64,000 nucleotides of DNA from Diploscapter coronatus (lineage: Eukaryota; Nematoda; Chromadorea; Rhabditida; Rhabditidae), in contig OZ038422.1 in NCBI GenBank assembly GCA_964036155.1, positions 58,551,201-58,615,200 of the forward strand, read 5' to 3'. Positions 1 to 12,573 of this stretch are shown one piece after another. Position numbers and translations under genes: made by a program. Below the pieces are notes generated by a model. That model did no database searches, was not told the DNA's origin, and saw only the letters and a list, made by a program, of their open reading frames with translations. Positions within the stretch are counted from its first letter, which is position 1; every line of letters begins with the position of its first letter.

Positions 1-180
1 TAAGGACTATGAAATTAGGTGTCGTCTTCAGGATTATAAAATTTCAAGAAGATTGGTTCACGGCACTTAGATTAACGCTGCATGTTTATTATCATGCGTT
101 GTCCCAAACCCTCGTGCGCCACTGTGTTAAAAGAGGTTCATATTCGGAAAAAAACCTTTCAAATAAAATAAAACAGTTAC

Positions 181-330
181 CATATCGATAATCTGTGTGA
201 GTGAAAAGTAGACGGAGACATTGATCGGCTTCGTGTGTGTTATAGATGGACGGATGTCGGCGGAATAGCCTTTGAGCAATGCAGAATACAATCGTTCCAT
301 CACATCCTGAGCTTCTAAAAATATTCGCAT
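181..330 (-). CDS. Cys-loop ligand-gated ion channel, N-terminal exon (partial gene)
   Basis: One exon reading MERLYSALLKGYSADIRPS, then a short spacer and VSVYFSLTQIIDM. This is the start of the extracellular ligand-binding domain of nicotinic-type pentameric channels, whose family pattern is 'L...LL.GY...IRP......V.V...L.Q.ID'. A donor (GTAACTG) follows at 180-174, so the gene continues leftward out of the window. The exon begins either at an ATG at 330 or at a TTTTTAG acceptor whose exon starts at 314. The second is more likely, because these receptors need a signal peptide and none is present here. I did not find the signal-peptide exon in the 3 kb upstream. The subfamily (acetylcholine, GABA, other amine) cannot be told from this exon. 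Confidence 0.75.
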
Positions 331-3300
331 CTTGATTTATTATTGCAGGAATGTTTTTTCCTCATCTCAAATTTAGTCGGACATGACTATCACTTCGCAA
401 TGCCGTCAGTAAATGTTTGTGGGCTAGGCAATTACTTTCTTAAAATTAATGAAGAATAAGAAGAAGTGATGTGACTCATCACTTTTTCAATTCAGAATTC
501 GAATCTCTATTTTGTACGTGAGAAAGTCGAGTATGGAAAGAGCAAAGTGCACTGATGACAAGCCCTGTCTCTTTGCATAATTCATTCATGCAGGACAAGA
601 CGACTTGTTGAGATCTCACGCCACTTCGCATGTTCTACGTTTCTTCCGTCTATCCAATTTAAATATCCGAGTCAGAACCTGTTTACTTGAATCGAACGTC
701 TGATAGATCAGGCTTGAACTTGCTATTTTCAAAATTCCGTAAAGAACCACAAAATTTAGGTTTCTGCTTTTAGTTCCATCTGAGTTTCAAAATTGGAAAA
801 GTTCTGTTTCACACAATTCTAATCCATCACATCATGTCTGAAATGGAGACGCTTCATATCAATTGCGTCATAGGCTTGGCTGCCAAAGGAATTCACAAAC
901 CCGAAACCCTTCATTTTTCTAGCACTTCACTCTGTTGATGCAATCAGGCTGGTGCTTGAGTTTTGCATTTGAAGTTCTCGAGCTTTGGAATTGCAAGAAG
1001 ACGAGCGTATAGTCTGATATCCGATGTCATCCACCTACATATCAAGGACTATTGATATATCCCTGATGTAATCATCATCCGAACACGTTTGTGTCTGTCC
1101 ATTTGAATATCCCTGCTGTCGAGTTGTCTACTCTTCCATTTCCTTTCCTCCTTTCTCCATTTTCCCATCCCCCATTCCCTTATTCTACCGCCAGCTGATT
1201 TGATTTCTGCATTTCTGTTTCCATCCTCCAGCTTACATCCTCTATTCCCCTCTACCCAAATCTCCTTTATCTCTGCCTTTTCCCATATTGAGTCGAAGAA
1301 TGGAAGAGGAGGAATTCAGGCAACAAACAACACTGCGCGAGACGAGAAAAAGTGAAGAATAACAATTCCGGGATTGAGTCTCGGAATGGATTCATTCATG
1401 AAAAATAAGTGGAAAGTGGAATCGATCTGGTAGATGACGAGATAATTATGGAGGGAAGAGTTAAAGTTGAAGCAGTGAAAACAAGAATGCATGAAGATCA
1501 TAATAAACTGGACTTCTTTATCGATCGGACTTGAAGTACAGCTTGGAGGCGATAAATGCTATTGAAGAATGAGCAAATTTACGAACGTATGCAATACATG
1601 ATTGATTCTTAGTGTCTGAACAAAAGTTTCATGAAGTACACTTCTACAAAGGCGGATTCACGTGATAACGCTGCGGAAATGTAGAATCGAAAATTTAAAA
1701 GAGTCTATTGAATTCATAGGAAATCGCTGCAAATGCGAATATCAATTGTTGATTACGGTAATAAGAAAAAGCTGACCGATGTTGTGAAGCACGAGAAGGG
1801 CGAAGATGTTGTAGAGCAGAGAGAGCATTGCATCATCCCATTCTCAGCACTCGATGAAGAAACCCATATATGGAATAAGGGAAGGGAAAGGATAGGAAGT
1901 GATACCTGAAATATGGCTGAATGAGTTGATGAGTTGGCTGATAGAGTGCATGTGTAAGAGTGAATAAAATGCACAGAAATGCACGTTCAAATGAATATCT
2001 GGAATAAGGGAGAGAGATGCGAAGAGAGAGATAGAGGAAATCCACTGATGAATAGAAGAGAGGCAGAAGAAGCCGGGAAAAAGGGAACACGCAAAGGCGT
2101 CAAAACAAAATTGCGAACGGAGAATGGAGCATAACTAGAAAGACTACAAATATGAAAACGGAAGAAAACAAAGGAGGAGGAGAAAAGGGATCCCCAATGG
2201 CACATTAGGGAATGCAATCGACAATGTAAATATGAAACGGGATAAAAAATGGACAAGCAAAAGTTAAGAGAAAGGAAAAGCTCGCAGGTGATACTAAGGT
2301 AAAACTAGAAGAATTATAATCAAAAGTTGTCAATTTGCTCGTAATGAATATTGGAACAATTTCATCATAAAGAATATGCGAGTATTGCGTCATTATGAAT
2401 TATTTTGAGCTTAGATAAGGCTAATGATACCATATCAGGGAAAAGAAGATCTAGACTAGGCATATTTTCAGTAATTCAAAAAGTCTTCACGTCTGATTGC
2501 CAAATTTTATCTGTTCAAAGAGCGAGAAATTATGTGAATGTCAAGATTTCTCTTTTTCTTGACAATATCCATATTTCAATGTGAGAAATCAAAGATCATC
2601 TTCCCGAATCTTCAAATGTCAAAATGCTGAAATTTTAAAAAGAGATTCGGATTTGATGAAGAATGAAAAACAAAGAGCAAAAATGGGTAGAGTTTCAATG
2701 CGCTGAAGTACAACTTCGTGTCCTAAGAAGTTGATGCATCCCTTCATATTCCTTCACATCGTCGTCCAACACCTATCAATTATGCACGTCCCAAGCACCT
2801 CTGTCTGCCTCACTGACAGACAGCCTTTCTGCCTTTCCCCACGTTGTTTTCATCCCCCGAAGAACTCATCAAAGCCGACGAAATTCGAATTCGCCACGCA
2901 GTGAAAATAACGACGAAGGTGGAGGAGAAACGCACTGGAAAAGTGCACACAAACGGCCAAATTTCGTGCATTTTGAGAAAAATCTCGACTCAACTTTTTT
3001 AGGTAAAATTTATTCGTTTCCCGATTGCAATTTCAGATTAGAATATGATCGTTATTAATTCAAATGAGAAGAAAATCGTGTCTGAACGTGATAATTATTC
3101 GCTTAGGATACATTACATCAAATTATACATGAATTACTCAGATTAAAGACAAAAACCCATATTATTTTTTGAAACTTTATGATTCTTCAAATACATAAAT
3201 CGCCATAAAAGAATAAAGAAAAGAAGGTGAAATGTAATAATTTTCAAAAATTAGGTTAAAATCATCTAATTATTTTTGTTAGTTTACATAGGAAAAATCA

Positions 3301-3402
3301 ACACAACACTAGATAATGAAACAAACGTATGTAGAACAATAAATAAAAGGAGTTACAGATTTATGAAATAAACGGAAACTAATGAAGACTATTGCCAGAA
3401 AA
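331..3402. other. intergenic region, no supported gene
   Basis: This lies between the channel exon and the 3' end of the RNA-binding protein gene. It has a long pyrimidine-rich tract on the plus strand at about 1130-1290 and a purine-rich stretch at about 1990-2290. The open frames there are low-complexity shadows of those tracts. A short minus-strand string resembling the RNP1 motif of RRM proteins occurs near 840-915 (see findings). I see no convincing exon. Confidence 0.6.
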
Positions 3403-6400
3403 TCAACAAAAATCTTTGATTTCAGCCAAATGATGAAATTGCTTCTCCAATTGAACTTGAATCCTCAGCCCGGACAATATCTTCCTGAAAACATAAAGTT
3501 AATATTCGAAGTAAATTATCTTGAAACATTGATTTTTATGCAAGAATGAAGTTGGCCACTTTGATTTACCATGAGTTGGGAAGAATACGAACGTGGAAAA
3601 CACATTTTGTTTATCTTCATAATTTTGACCTTCATTATATGAAATATAAAAATAAGTAGATTAAAAAAGAAGAAAACGAACCCATTATATTTGACGAGGA
3701 ACTGTTTGGCCTTTTCCAGATCGGCAAAGATCACAGTTACTTGATCATCGGAGGAGCGCCAGCATTTCTGGAAATTTTAATGAATTTATGAGAAAGTGAA
3801 TTTTCATAAGAAATTATAAAATAATTCAAAAATGTTATCTAAACAAAAATTGATCTTCAGAAAGATGCTATGTTTACCTTGATATCTCCCAGATCCTTAG
3901 CGAGAGCCTCGATTCTATTCTTAGCAGTGGGCAGCTGTTTCAGATTGGAGATGGTCACGCACAGATATGCCTTCTTCTTCTCTGCAGGCGCAGTCACATG
4001 CGGTCTTCTCTCCTTGTCTCGATCCCTTTCCTGCTCCTGTTCCCGATTCCTTTCCTGAGCATTTGGCTGCTGCTGATGCTGTTGCTGTTGCTGATGCTGT
4101 TGTGGGTGTCTCGATTTCGAATCTCCTGCCTGGCGATCTTGACGATCTCGTGGCTCGTCCTTCTGGAATGAAAAATTGCAATAAAATAGAACTTCAAGGA
4201 GTATTTTGGTTAGTGGAAAAATTTTAATATGTACACGATTGTAATGCATATTAGTTTCGGAATTTCCGAAAATGAGAAAAAAAAATCGCTAAAATAAATA
4301 TAGCGTTAAAGAGATAAATGAGTACTGTATTGAAATTCATTTGTTTCTTTCAACAGGATTTAAATTTGTTTAATTTCGAAAGATAAAGTCGCCTTACAGT
4401 ATCGCCATATCTGCGTTGCTCCTTCATTCGGACAATCTCTTCTCTCCTCCTCTTCTGCTCTTCCAGCCTCTTCAGATAGTCCTGATCGAGTCCGATTGCC
4501 TTCGCGTGTTCTATTGTCTGCTGCAAGTTCATTAACTATCATCTGTTAAATTCCTCCACTATTTTCGACATAGCCCACGGATCAAGTACAGTTAAGAAAT
4601 ATTCTCTCAGCTATGCAAGCGGACTAGTAAAGATACGTTGCTTACCTCTCTATTATCCTCCCTGTCCCTCCTTCTGTAGTCATCTCGTCTATCGTCTCTT
4701 CTTCCCCCTCTTCCTCTGCCGCCTCTGCCTCTCCAACTGCCCTGATCTCTTCCATCTCTGCCTCCAGCAGCCCTGTCGTCTCTGCCCTCCCTGCCGTCTT
4801 TGTTTCTGTATCTCCTCGATCTGCTGCTGTGTCTTCTTCTGCGAGGCGAACGTGAGCGGCTGTGACTTCGGGAACGAGAACGAGACCTGGAAATATGTGA
4901 ATGTTTAGAATTCTCAATTTCACTTTGTTAGCAGACTTGCGACTTATCTAACTGCGACTAACTGCATGGAACGTGATGCTGAGTATTTTTAAGAGGTGAA
5001 AAAAGAATCCACGCTTCTTCAATTCTCGAAATGCCGTTAATAACAGCTCATAAAAGATTCGGTTTTGCTTTTTCAATGAAGTAATTGCTGGGTATATAAT
5101 TGGTGGATATATTTAGCAAGAAAAATAACTTACGAATCAGTGTAGCTGCCGCTGTAACTGCTACTGTAGCTGCTGTATGAGGAGCTGCGATGTCTGTTGT
5201 GCCTTCTCTCGTCCGCGCTGTCTGAGGGGACTGAGGACTGGTTGAGGAAGGCTGCCACCGCTTGATCCCATTGCGGCAATTGAGCTCCATTGACTGGGGG
5301 AGGTCGGTTCGGGTTGAATCCACCTGCCGCCAGGTGAGAAGGCAGTCCGGGTGGGGGTCCGCTCATTGGAGGCCCAAACCCTGCCACACCGTGGTTGGAT
5401 GGAAGTGCTGAAAATTGAAAGATGCTCAAAAAGCATTTCGTTTCAAATGTGTAATATTGATTATTCTGTGTGTCAGTATTACATGAAAATTAGAAAAGAT
5501 GTCGGTGGTTTACGCAAGTTTCCAAATGATTATTGATAGCCAAATCAAGCTTAATGCAGGAAATAAGTTCGTCTATCTATCTATCCATCTTTTTTTTTTT
5601 AGATATTATTGAAATTAAGAAATTCGGAAAATCAAGAAAATACTTACGAATAAGTGGAATTCCGTTGGGAAGGCGAGGGATGATAGGGCCTGCGGGACCG
5701 GCCATGAGATTGGGCAGAACTGAAGGAGGGCCGGGATGATGACCCATTGGGGGCATCATCACCTGCGAGGGCTGACCTTCAAGTTGCAGACGCACTGAAA
5801 TTAAATTCAACAAGTTGCAAGCATTCTTTGATTGAATGGAAATAATCTTTTTCATTTCGATAAAATTAGGAATTTTTTTACATGAGAATCACTACTTCAC
5901 ACACCTTTGATTTTCACTTCAAATGTATTGCAGCAAAAAATCAAAAATATCTTACCAAGTGGCATTTGAGGAGGTCCAGATCCACGGAATTTTGGATTGA
6001 CTAGAATTTTTCCGCCAGCTCCAAATTGTGCCGGATTGGGTCCGGGTCCGAGAAGCGGGGGAGGCGGAATGCAGACGCCTTGATTGTATGGGCCGCGCTG
6101 CAAATTCGAAAATTAAGAAGCTAACGCATAAGAAGATGAGCATTCTCAGGTACGATTCCCTGGAAAGCTACTACTTTCAGCAAAAAATTCGCATAATTCT
6201 TTTCATCTTTCTCTTCGAAAATGAAATGAATTCTTACCGGATAGAATCCTTGCGGACCGCCCCGATTTCCTCGTCCCCTGCCTCTGTGTCCACCACCTCT
6301 ACCTCTGCCGGGTCGAGGCCCAGCTCCATTTGCATTGCTCTGTGTCTGTGCACTGTCTGTTTCCGACTGAGCTGCAGCTGCATCGCTGTTTATCGTAGAA

Positions 6401-9242
6401 GTCTGAAATATATTTTGTGAGAAGAAGGTTAACCAAGGAAAGACAAATACCGTCATTCGGCTTTCGGGAAAAAGGCCTATACAGACTGAAAGTCGGTATT
6501 CTTAGATTCAAAATATGTAATTAGTATTTGCCGAGCATAAGTATTTTAAAGAATGTTATCCAATAAAAACGGCCTAGCGACAATGGTAGCGTCGTCTCTA
6601 GATCTCCGTATCGCCGATGTCTTATCATTCTGCTATATTTCTGTACCTTACAGTCCCTATTCCCGGCTTAAAAATCCTACCATGATGTGAATTTTTAAAA
6701 TACTTGTGCTCGGCAGACACTAGTTACATATTTTTAATCTAAAAAGTACCGGCTTCACCCTGTGTAAGCCCTGTTCAGAAAACCAGTAGACGATAATTGC
6801 TTTTCTCTAATAAGCATTTTCCAATTTTTTTTCGAATGAACTAGCATAACAAGTTATACAATAGTACCATACATAATGAATGTTTTCTTTCAGAAAATGA
6901 AAATGTATACCTCGACAGTGGAAACGACCCTCTCCGAAGTGAATTTGCCAGTTCGTTCCTCCCTTTCCTCCTCGTCCTCTTCATAGTCGAGTTCGTGCTC
7001 AATGAACGTGTCATTCGAAGTCCCTCCTTTCGATGCCTAAACACAGATTGATCTAGTCCGATTGTCCTTAAAAATTGAATTAGGGATGCGCAAAAGAAGG
7101 AATAATGAGAAATTTAGGCATAGACTATGAAAGCAGTAAGGAAAGAAAATTTTATTCCTTTTTACTCCATGTTTTAAACCTTCGTCTGAAAATACCTTAG
7201 ATAGAGTGAAGATTTTTGAATAAATGAGAGATTTTGGGCGTGGATTAGATAACTCACAGGAAGAATCGAAAATGGGAGTTCTCATTAGGACCAAGAAATA
7301 GGTCTCAAAGCATCTATTACAAATTTTACTATAAATGCGAGCTATAGCTACTCAACTGAAAGTTGTCTAAACGCAGTGAATTCAGATTAAAGCAGTACGA
7401 GTTGGATATCAGGTTTTGATGCAAGGTTAGGTGATTTTTATTTCTAAAAATCCGCTTTTTATCTATGGGATGCTCGAAGCTCAATTTTTAAACTTTCGAA
7501 ATTGAATTTCTGAACATCAATGAAAAACTGCGTATTTACATAAGCCTGGAGTTCACTAATGCGCATTTTCTTAAAATTGAATCAAAATCCAGCTAGCATG
7601 AAGATGAACTGCTATTTACATTTTTCCTTGATTAGCTTACTGACAAAAACGCGGTGAAGATCCAGAACTCTCGCCCGATTTCAGTACTACACGAACTTGC
7701 ATTTATTCATTGGGTTACTTTTTACATCATTTACTTTTTATTCAGCGTCCATCATTCTGAAATACAACAATGGACTCATACTTATATTAGCCTGTTGGTA
7801 TTTCATAAATCATTGTCAGCCAATACATATCAGTCAATTTGACAAATTTGATAAACACTGATAATATATGACATTGAAAGAACGTATTTGGAATGACATA
7901 AATATCGCATTATGATCACGGGGTAAATTAATAAGAATTGACTCGTAGTGGAATGAAAATAACCGTATCTAAAACGACTGAAAGCCGCCATTCAAGGAAA
8001 ATGGGATCGGATATGAGAAAAAGAAAATTCCTAGGAGCATATATCAATGGATGAAGGAAGTAATAAAGCATTAGCACACCCATACAAATTTTGCAAGAAA
8101 TATAAAGTTCCAAGGTCAGCACTATCTTACAACTACAAATATGCCTGCCTGCATAATAAAACGTTGTAATCAGTGCCGAATGTATGTATAAATTTCAAAT
8201 ATTTACAGGAAAAATCTAACCTAGCTCGAAATTTTTCAAAAGCACAAAGTGATAGCATGAATTAAATGGCTTGTTTTGATTCTGAGAAAAATAAAATTGA
8301 TATGATTAAGGAAATATTGCACTTGCCTTCATAAGGTTGATAAATTAAATAGGGAAAATTCATCTCCATCAATAAACTTTTGTCATGGATAAAAATCATG
8401 TGAACATGGAAATCACTAATTACTTGAGTACTTTTGGGGTATTTGTTAGAAAAAGAAACAAATGGAATAAGGGCATGAATGGAATAAAAATTCCATCTTT
8501 AAAGGGAAATTCTTCTAGAAACAAATAGAATGTTTAGAAGTAAATGAGTGTTTACATATAGAATGAGAAGGGGAAAATAAAAATTAAAAATAATTATGTT
8601 TTCCGGGATAAAATCTGGAATGTTTGAAAAGATTAATGAGTCCGCTTGTGCGGTAAGCCTACTTACTTCAGGCAGAGAGGCAGGTTGAGCAGACTCGGGC
8701 TCTGGCTCGGTCTCAAATTCGAATGTAGTCGTTCGACTCACTACTCCACCGCCGCCAAGCAACAAATCCTCGTCAGCATCCTGAAAATGTAAATATGAAT
8801 TTGATGAAATTTTTCGGATAAAATTTGAACAGAACTGCGTGGAGTTGAGTTTGGGAAAGAAGTGCAGAATTTCGTCAAAACTTGTGGCTTAAATCAATTT
8901 CGATTGATGCTTTCTTGATTTCCATCATTTCAATCTAGTTAGCACCAAAAAACATTTCGAAAATGAATATCAGAGGCGTAGAAAACTCGATTTTGGTTAA
9001 AGTCTCTAAATGTTTTTTTTTTCAAGATATCCTTTGCAAGAAAACGAGCGAATGTTTCCTCAAAATTATTCGAAGAACCTTCAGAAACTATTTAAAAAAA
9101 AAAAAAAAAAACTACCGTGGTTTCTCCAAAATTCAACTCATGAAGCCTTTTACTATCGTAATAAACTCACATCAGCGAAAATAGTGGGATTGATGGCGCT
9201 GTTGAGCAGCTCGTCCTCATCCAGCTCCTGCACGGACGCCAT
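3403..9242 (-). CDS. RNA-binding protein with acidic N-terminus, RG/RS-rich middle and C-terminal RRM (RBM33-like)
   Basis: Twelve exons: 9242-9171, 8780-8667, 7036-6911, 6402-6238, 6097-5956, 5794-5648, 5407-5134, 4886-4646, 4520-4398, 4162-3878, 3767-3682, 3484-3403. They join in frame to 618 residues. In order: an acidic start (MASVQELDEDELLNSAINP), a second acidic block, an RGRGGGHRGRGRGNRGG tract, proline/glycine-rich linkers, an SR block (SRSRSRSHSRSRSP), an RGG block, a charged helical segment, a glutamine/histidine run, and a divergent RRM. The RRM's first strand is YLCVTISNL and its last is NGKILSGLRIQVQLEK. Acidic N-terminus, disordered middle and C-terminal RRM together resemble vertebrate RBM33, an mRNA export and modification adaptor. 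Without a search this remains a family-level guess. The last exon is read in the frame that completes the RRM. Intron 2 is about 1.6 kb and intron 3 holds an inverted-repeat element. Confidence 0.8.
6466..6778. mobile_element. MITE-like inverted repeat in intron 3 of the RBM33-like gene
   Basis: Arms at about 6466-6550 and 6691-6778 are reverse complements over about 85 bp, with scattered mismatches. Matching landmarks are GCCGAGCATAAGTATTTTA on the left and TAAAATACTTGTGCTCGGC on the right. The 140 bp between them has a stretch at about 6573-6620 (AGCGACAATGGTAGCGTCG) reminiscent of a tRNA A-box. I saw no clear target duplication. It is probably a non-autonomous DNA transposon copy. Confidence 0.6.
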
Positions 9243-10391
9243 CGACAACAACTTAAACGAGAACCATCACAACGAACATCGAAAACACGACAAAATAGCC
9301 GAAAAGTGACAAAAACCGCGTGAGACAAAACGAAAAATAACGAAATGTCCATCTGCACGCTCGACATATCGATTCGCTGCATTGCAAAACAGGGACGCGA
9401 GCAAGTGGCGCACACTTATTTCATTCACAAGATCGACATTTTTACGCGGAAGTTATTGGACTTTCGTTATTTATTTTTATTGATTGATTGATTCGTAATA
9501 ATCCTAAGAAAGTGAAACAAATTAGCAACGTCTGAGTTGAGAATTTCTCTGCATCAAATCAAATTCATATCAATTTCTTTCTCTGTCATTGAATCTTTTA
9601 TTCATTTCTCCTTGAATAAACTTTTTATAATCGGTAAAACTTGCTTATCAGCGCGAAATTATATGGAATGCATTTTCAATATTCTCATATTAAGCAGGGT
9701 TATTTCAGATCAAATCTCAAAAATGCTTTGTTCGCATAAATCGAACAATATTCGATGGCCTAAATTCATGAGTTGAAAAATTACAAGGAACTTACCGATT
9801 TTGCAAATGATACTGGATCAAAATAATAAACCGACTGCAGATTTAGTCTAATTTCACTAAGTAATGAATTTATATAATGATTTTATGTTAGATAAATAAA
9901 AAATGAGTAATCGGATATCATCATTTATCAGATTTAGGAATCGAGATAAGGAAAATGGAAAAAAAATCAGCTTCCTAAATGTTAATGGTGTGGAATATGG
10001 TTTATTTGTAGATTTTGAGGTAGCTAAATCCTCTACTATCTCATAAATTAAATTAACAAGTTGATCTTCAGACCAAATGACAAGAATAGAGACGGATTAA
10101 TTATATGTGTGGATTCATAAATGATACTAGCCTACAAATTTATTAGCTGACATTTTTGAAAAGTGGTACGAATTACAAAATACCAATCTATTATTGTCCT
10201 ATAGAGAAAATATATGAGCCAATTTAGAAAAAAAAAGTCTACACCATCTTTACGCGTGGATGGACATAAATTTGTAAATAGTGTGAATATTCGAAATTCT
10301 TTTCAAGTAAAGCAATATCTTAGAACCGACTAATTTGAAGGTAATAATAAAACTAGTAAAGCTAGAAATTACCGATCTTCTCATTTAGCGC
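9243..10391. other. intergenic region upstream of the RBM33-like gene
   Basis: This holds the presumed promoter of the minus-strand RBM33-like gene. The frames here are short and AT-rich, with no splice-supported exon. I see nothing else in it. Confidence 0.5.
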
Positions 10392-10730
10392 ATGGCAGTC
10401 ATCTATGACCAATTTTGCTCACAAAAATTCACTAATTTCCTCAAATACACCTGGTACATTTGTGGATATGAGGATCAACACCCTTCTTCATTCGAAACAC
10501 CTACGGAATGGTGCTTCAACCTCGATAAAATGGTCACCGAATGCCAGCACATTAATTGCGATAATGATCCAGATGTGATCGATGGCAACGATTTTGATGA
10601 TTTGGCAACACTTCAAAAACAAAATGACTACTATCATTGTCCAGAACCAGGCTGCATAACGAGTTCTTATCTACCTTCCTTTTCATCTTTTGATAACTTA
10701 AAAATTTGTTTATTTTTAAAAAAAATATAA
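10392..10730 (+). CDS. hypothetical cysteine-containing protein or exon
   Basis: An open frame of 112 codons starts MAVIYDQFC just after a plausible acceptor (TCTCATTTAG). The first 80 or so residues look protein-like. They contain eight cysteines in spaced motifs (WYICGYEDQ, EWCFNLDKMVTECQHINC, YHCPEPGC), rich in Asp, Glu, Trp and Tyr, and less AT-biased than the flanks. After residue 85 it degrades into simple sequence. I do not recognise the family. It could be a small secreted-type gene lacking its signal exon, or the remnant of one. No partner exon was found upstream, and the next gene is on the other strand. Confidence 0.35.
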   Translation: MAVIYDQFCSQKFTNFLKYTWYICGYEDQHPSSFETPTEWCFNLDKMVTECQHINCDNDPDVIDGNDFDDLATLQKQNDYYHCPEPGCITSSYLPSFSSFDNLKICLFLKKI

Positions 10731-11266
10731 CCTCACTGCAATTTCATCGTTGATATTCAATAATGATTTAGTGTTTCTGACATTCCGAATTTTCATAAAT
10801 GAACATTTTTATCTCATTTGAAGCCTTGATTTATGGCGAAAATACAATTAGCTTATTAAATTTCTACAGAGTAATTTGGAAAATATTCGAAGTATATTAT
10901 TTGGCATGCCTAGTAAATTCGAGATCAGTTTTAAATAAGCTAAAATAATTATATCTAACTGCATTATTCGATGTGTGAAACGCATGCTCACTTTTCTATT
11001 ATATTATTACTTCACGATTTTTATTGAAAAACTAAATTCAGATGAAATTAACGATAATCATATCAAAAAAATTTTATTTTATTGTCGACGATTGGCAAAT
11101 TTTAAAATCGTTCAAATTTACAACTAATACCTAACATAAAATTTTCTCAAATTTGAATATAAATAACAAGTAGAAATGGGATATCGAACTAAAGAGTTCT
11201 TTCTCTCTCTAGAGGGAATAATCTTATCACTGTACTATAGTTGCGTATATAAACTCGAATATGCAT

Positions 11267-12573
11267 TCAGCTGAGAAGGCAGCTATCCTTGATAGTCGCA
11301 GGCAAGTTTCTCAATATTCCCACTTCTCGCCATTTATTCATTTGTGGATCGTATTCCTCGATTGAATTACAAAAATTTTCCCATGAAAATTTTTGAAATC
11401 TAGGTTAACAAATATTTCGTATAAAGATATGCAAAATCTCAACTCACCCTCCGATTGCATACAATTTCTCGTTAGCGACAATAAGCGAATGATTCGATCT
11501 AGCATAATTCATATCAGCGATTCGAGAAATTCGATTGTCAACTGGAGCTGAGGGGTCGAAATACAGACAGGGTTTTAGTGCATAATAATGACTAAATATA
11601 TAATAATATATTATTTATTATACAATTAACGACCTCCATCCCCCAGTTATGTAAATTTTTCCATTTAATGATGCAATGCCGAAAATAATTCGTCTTCTTG
11701 GAATCTCTCCAAATTCAACCCATTCCCGCTCATCGTCTGATAATCGATATATCTTTCTACTTTTATCACCATCAATAGCTGAATATCCATGATTACAATA
11801 ATGAATATGCTATAATGTGACCGTATAAAATTTCATCGCATGTTATTGTTTGAACACTACTAATTGAGCGAGGAAATGTAGGTCCTAATTGCCATTTTCC
11901 GTCTATTAAAATCTGAATAAATTACTTCATTGACTTTCATTCGATCTTCTTACATCAACTCGATCCGTATCTTCCCCTGTTTCAGGATCATTTCCACCCA
12001 AATAATACAATTTTCCTTTAAAGTAAGTCACAGATGCAAACATACGCCATTCAGGAGGATCTGGACCTGTAAACTTTTTTGAATCGATCATTCGTGGATT
12101 TGTTGATAAGACCTCTGGAAATTTGTCCAGTATTCAAGTCATATATTTCAAATAACTGTCCTCCAAACATGCTAATTCCAAAAATCTGAAATCGAAGAAA
12201 TTATTCAAGATAATGAACATAAGAACTTACTTTATTCTGTGTAGTTGCTACTTCATATGGCCAATACCAATTGTGAAATTTTGCAATCTCTTCGACTGAG
12301 CAAGTAAATAGATTGAACAAGCCTATTTTTCCTTCACGATTATCATTATTTTCATAATAAACTAAATTATTACGAATCGTTTCAAAGTCTCTTACTTAGC
12401 TTTTAACATTATTTCTTACGATAGAATAAAATTTTCCTCCTGAACGCTATTGGCAAGTATTTCTTGATTATTTGCATCATCCGTTTATTAGTCCAAGCCA
12501 ATTTTCCCAGATCTTTCAATTCGGGATATTGGCAGATCAACAATATAATTTCGACTGGAAAATTGGCTAGCAT
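11267..12573 (-). CDS. F-box/Kelch-repeat protein, copy 1
   Basis: The first exon (12573-12420) encodes an F-box-like segment, MLANFPVEIILLICQYPE, then DLGKLAWTNKRMMQIIKKYL. The exons after it carry Kelch-type motifs, including KLYYLGG-, RIYITGG- and IEEYDP-like strings. The exon pattern matches copy 2, whose frame I checked exon by exon. Copy 1 appears intact, with a longer C-terminal tail ending DSCLLS. F-box/Kelch proteins are usually substrate receptors of SCF ubiquitin ligases, with the Kelch propeller binding the target. That role is inferred from domain type only. The roughly 200 bp upstream of the start codon is also similar between copies, so promoter and gene were duplicated together. 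Intron 1 and the start of exon 2 resemble those of the downstream half of the plus-strand pair more than copies 2-4. Confidence 0.75.

Noticed and set aside
1753..2393. Several overlapping minus-strand frames rich in Ser, Phe, Pro and Leu
   Set aside because: They are translations of a long purine-rich (+) tract. Composition alone keeps them open and no motif is visible.
2544..2640. Plus-strand signal-peptide-like start MSRFLFFLTISIFQ followed by a GTGAG
   Set aside because: No plus-strand gene follows within several kilobases, and hydrophobic starts arise easily in T-rich sequence.
3403..3484. Alternative ending of the RBM33-like gene in the frame EDIVRAEDSSS with stop at 3422
   Set aside because: The donor at exon 11 leaves phase 2. 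The phase-2 reading completes the last strand of the RRM (NGKILSGLRIQVQ) and the total length is a multiple of three.
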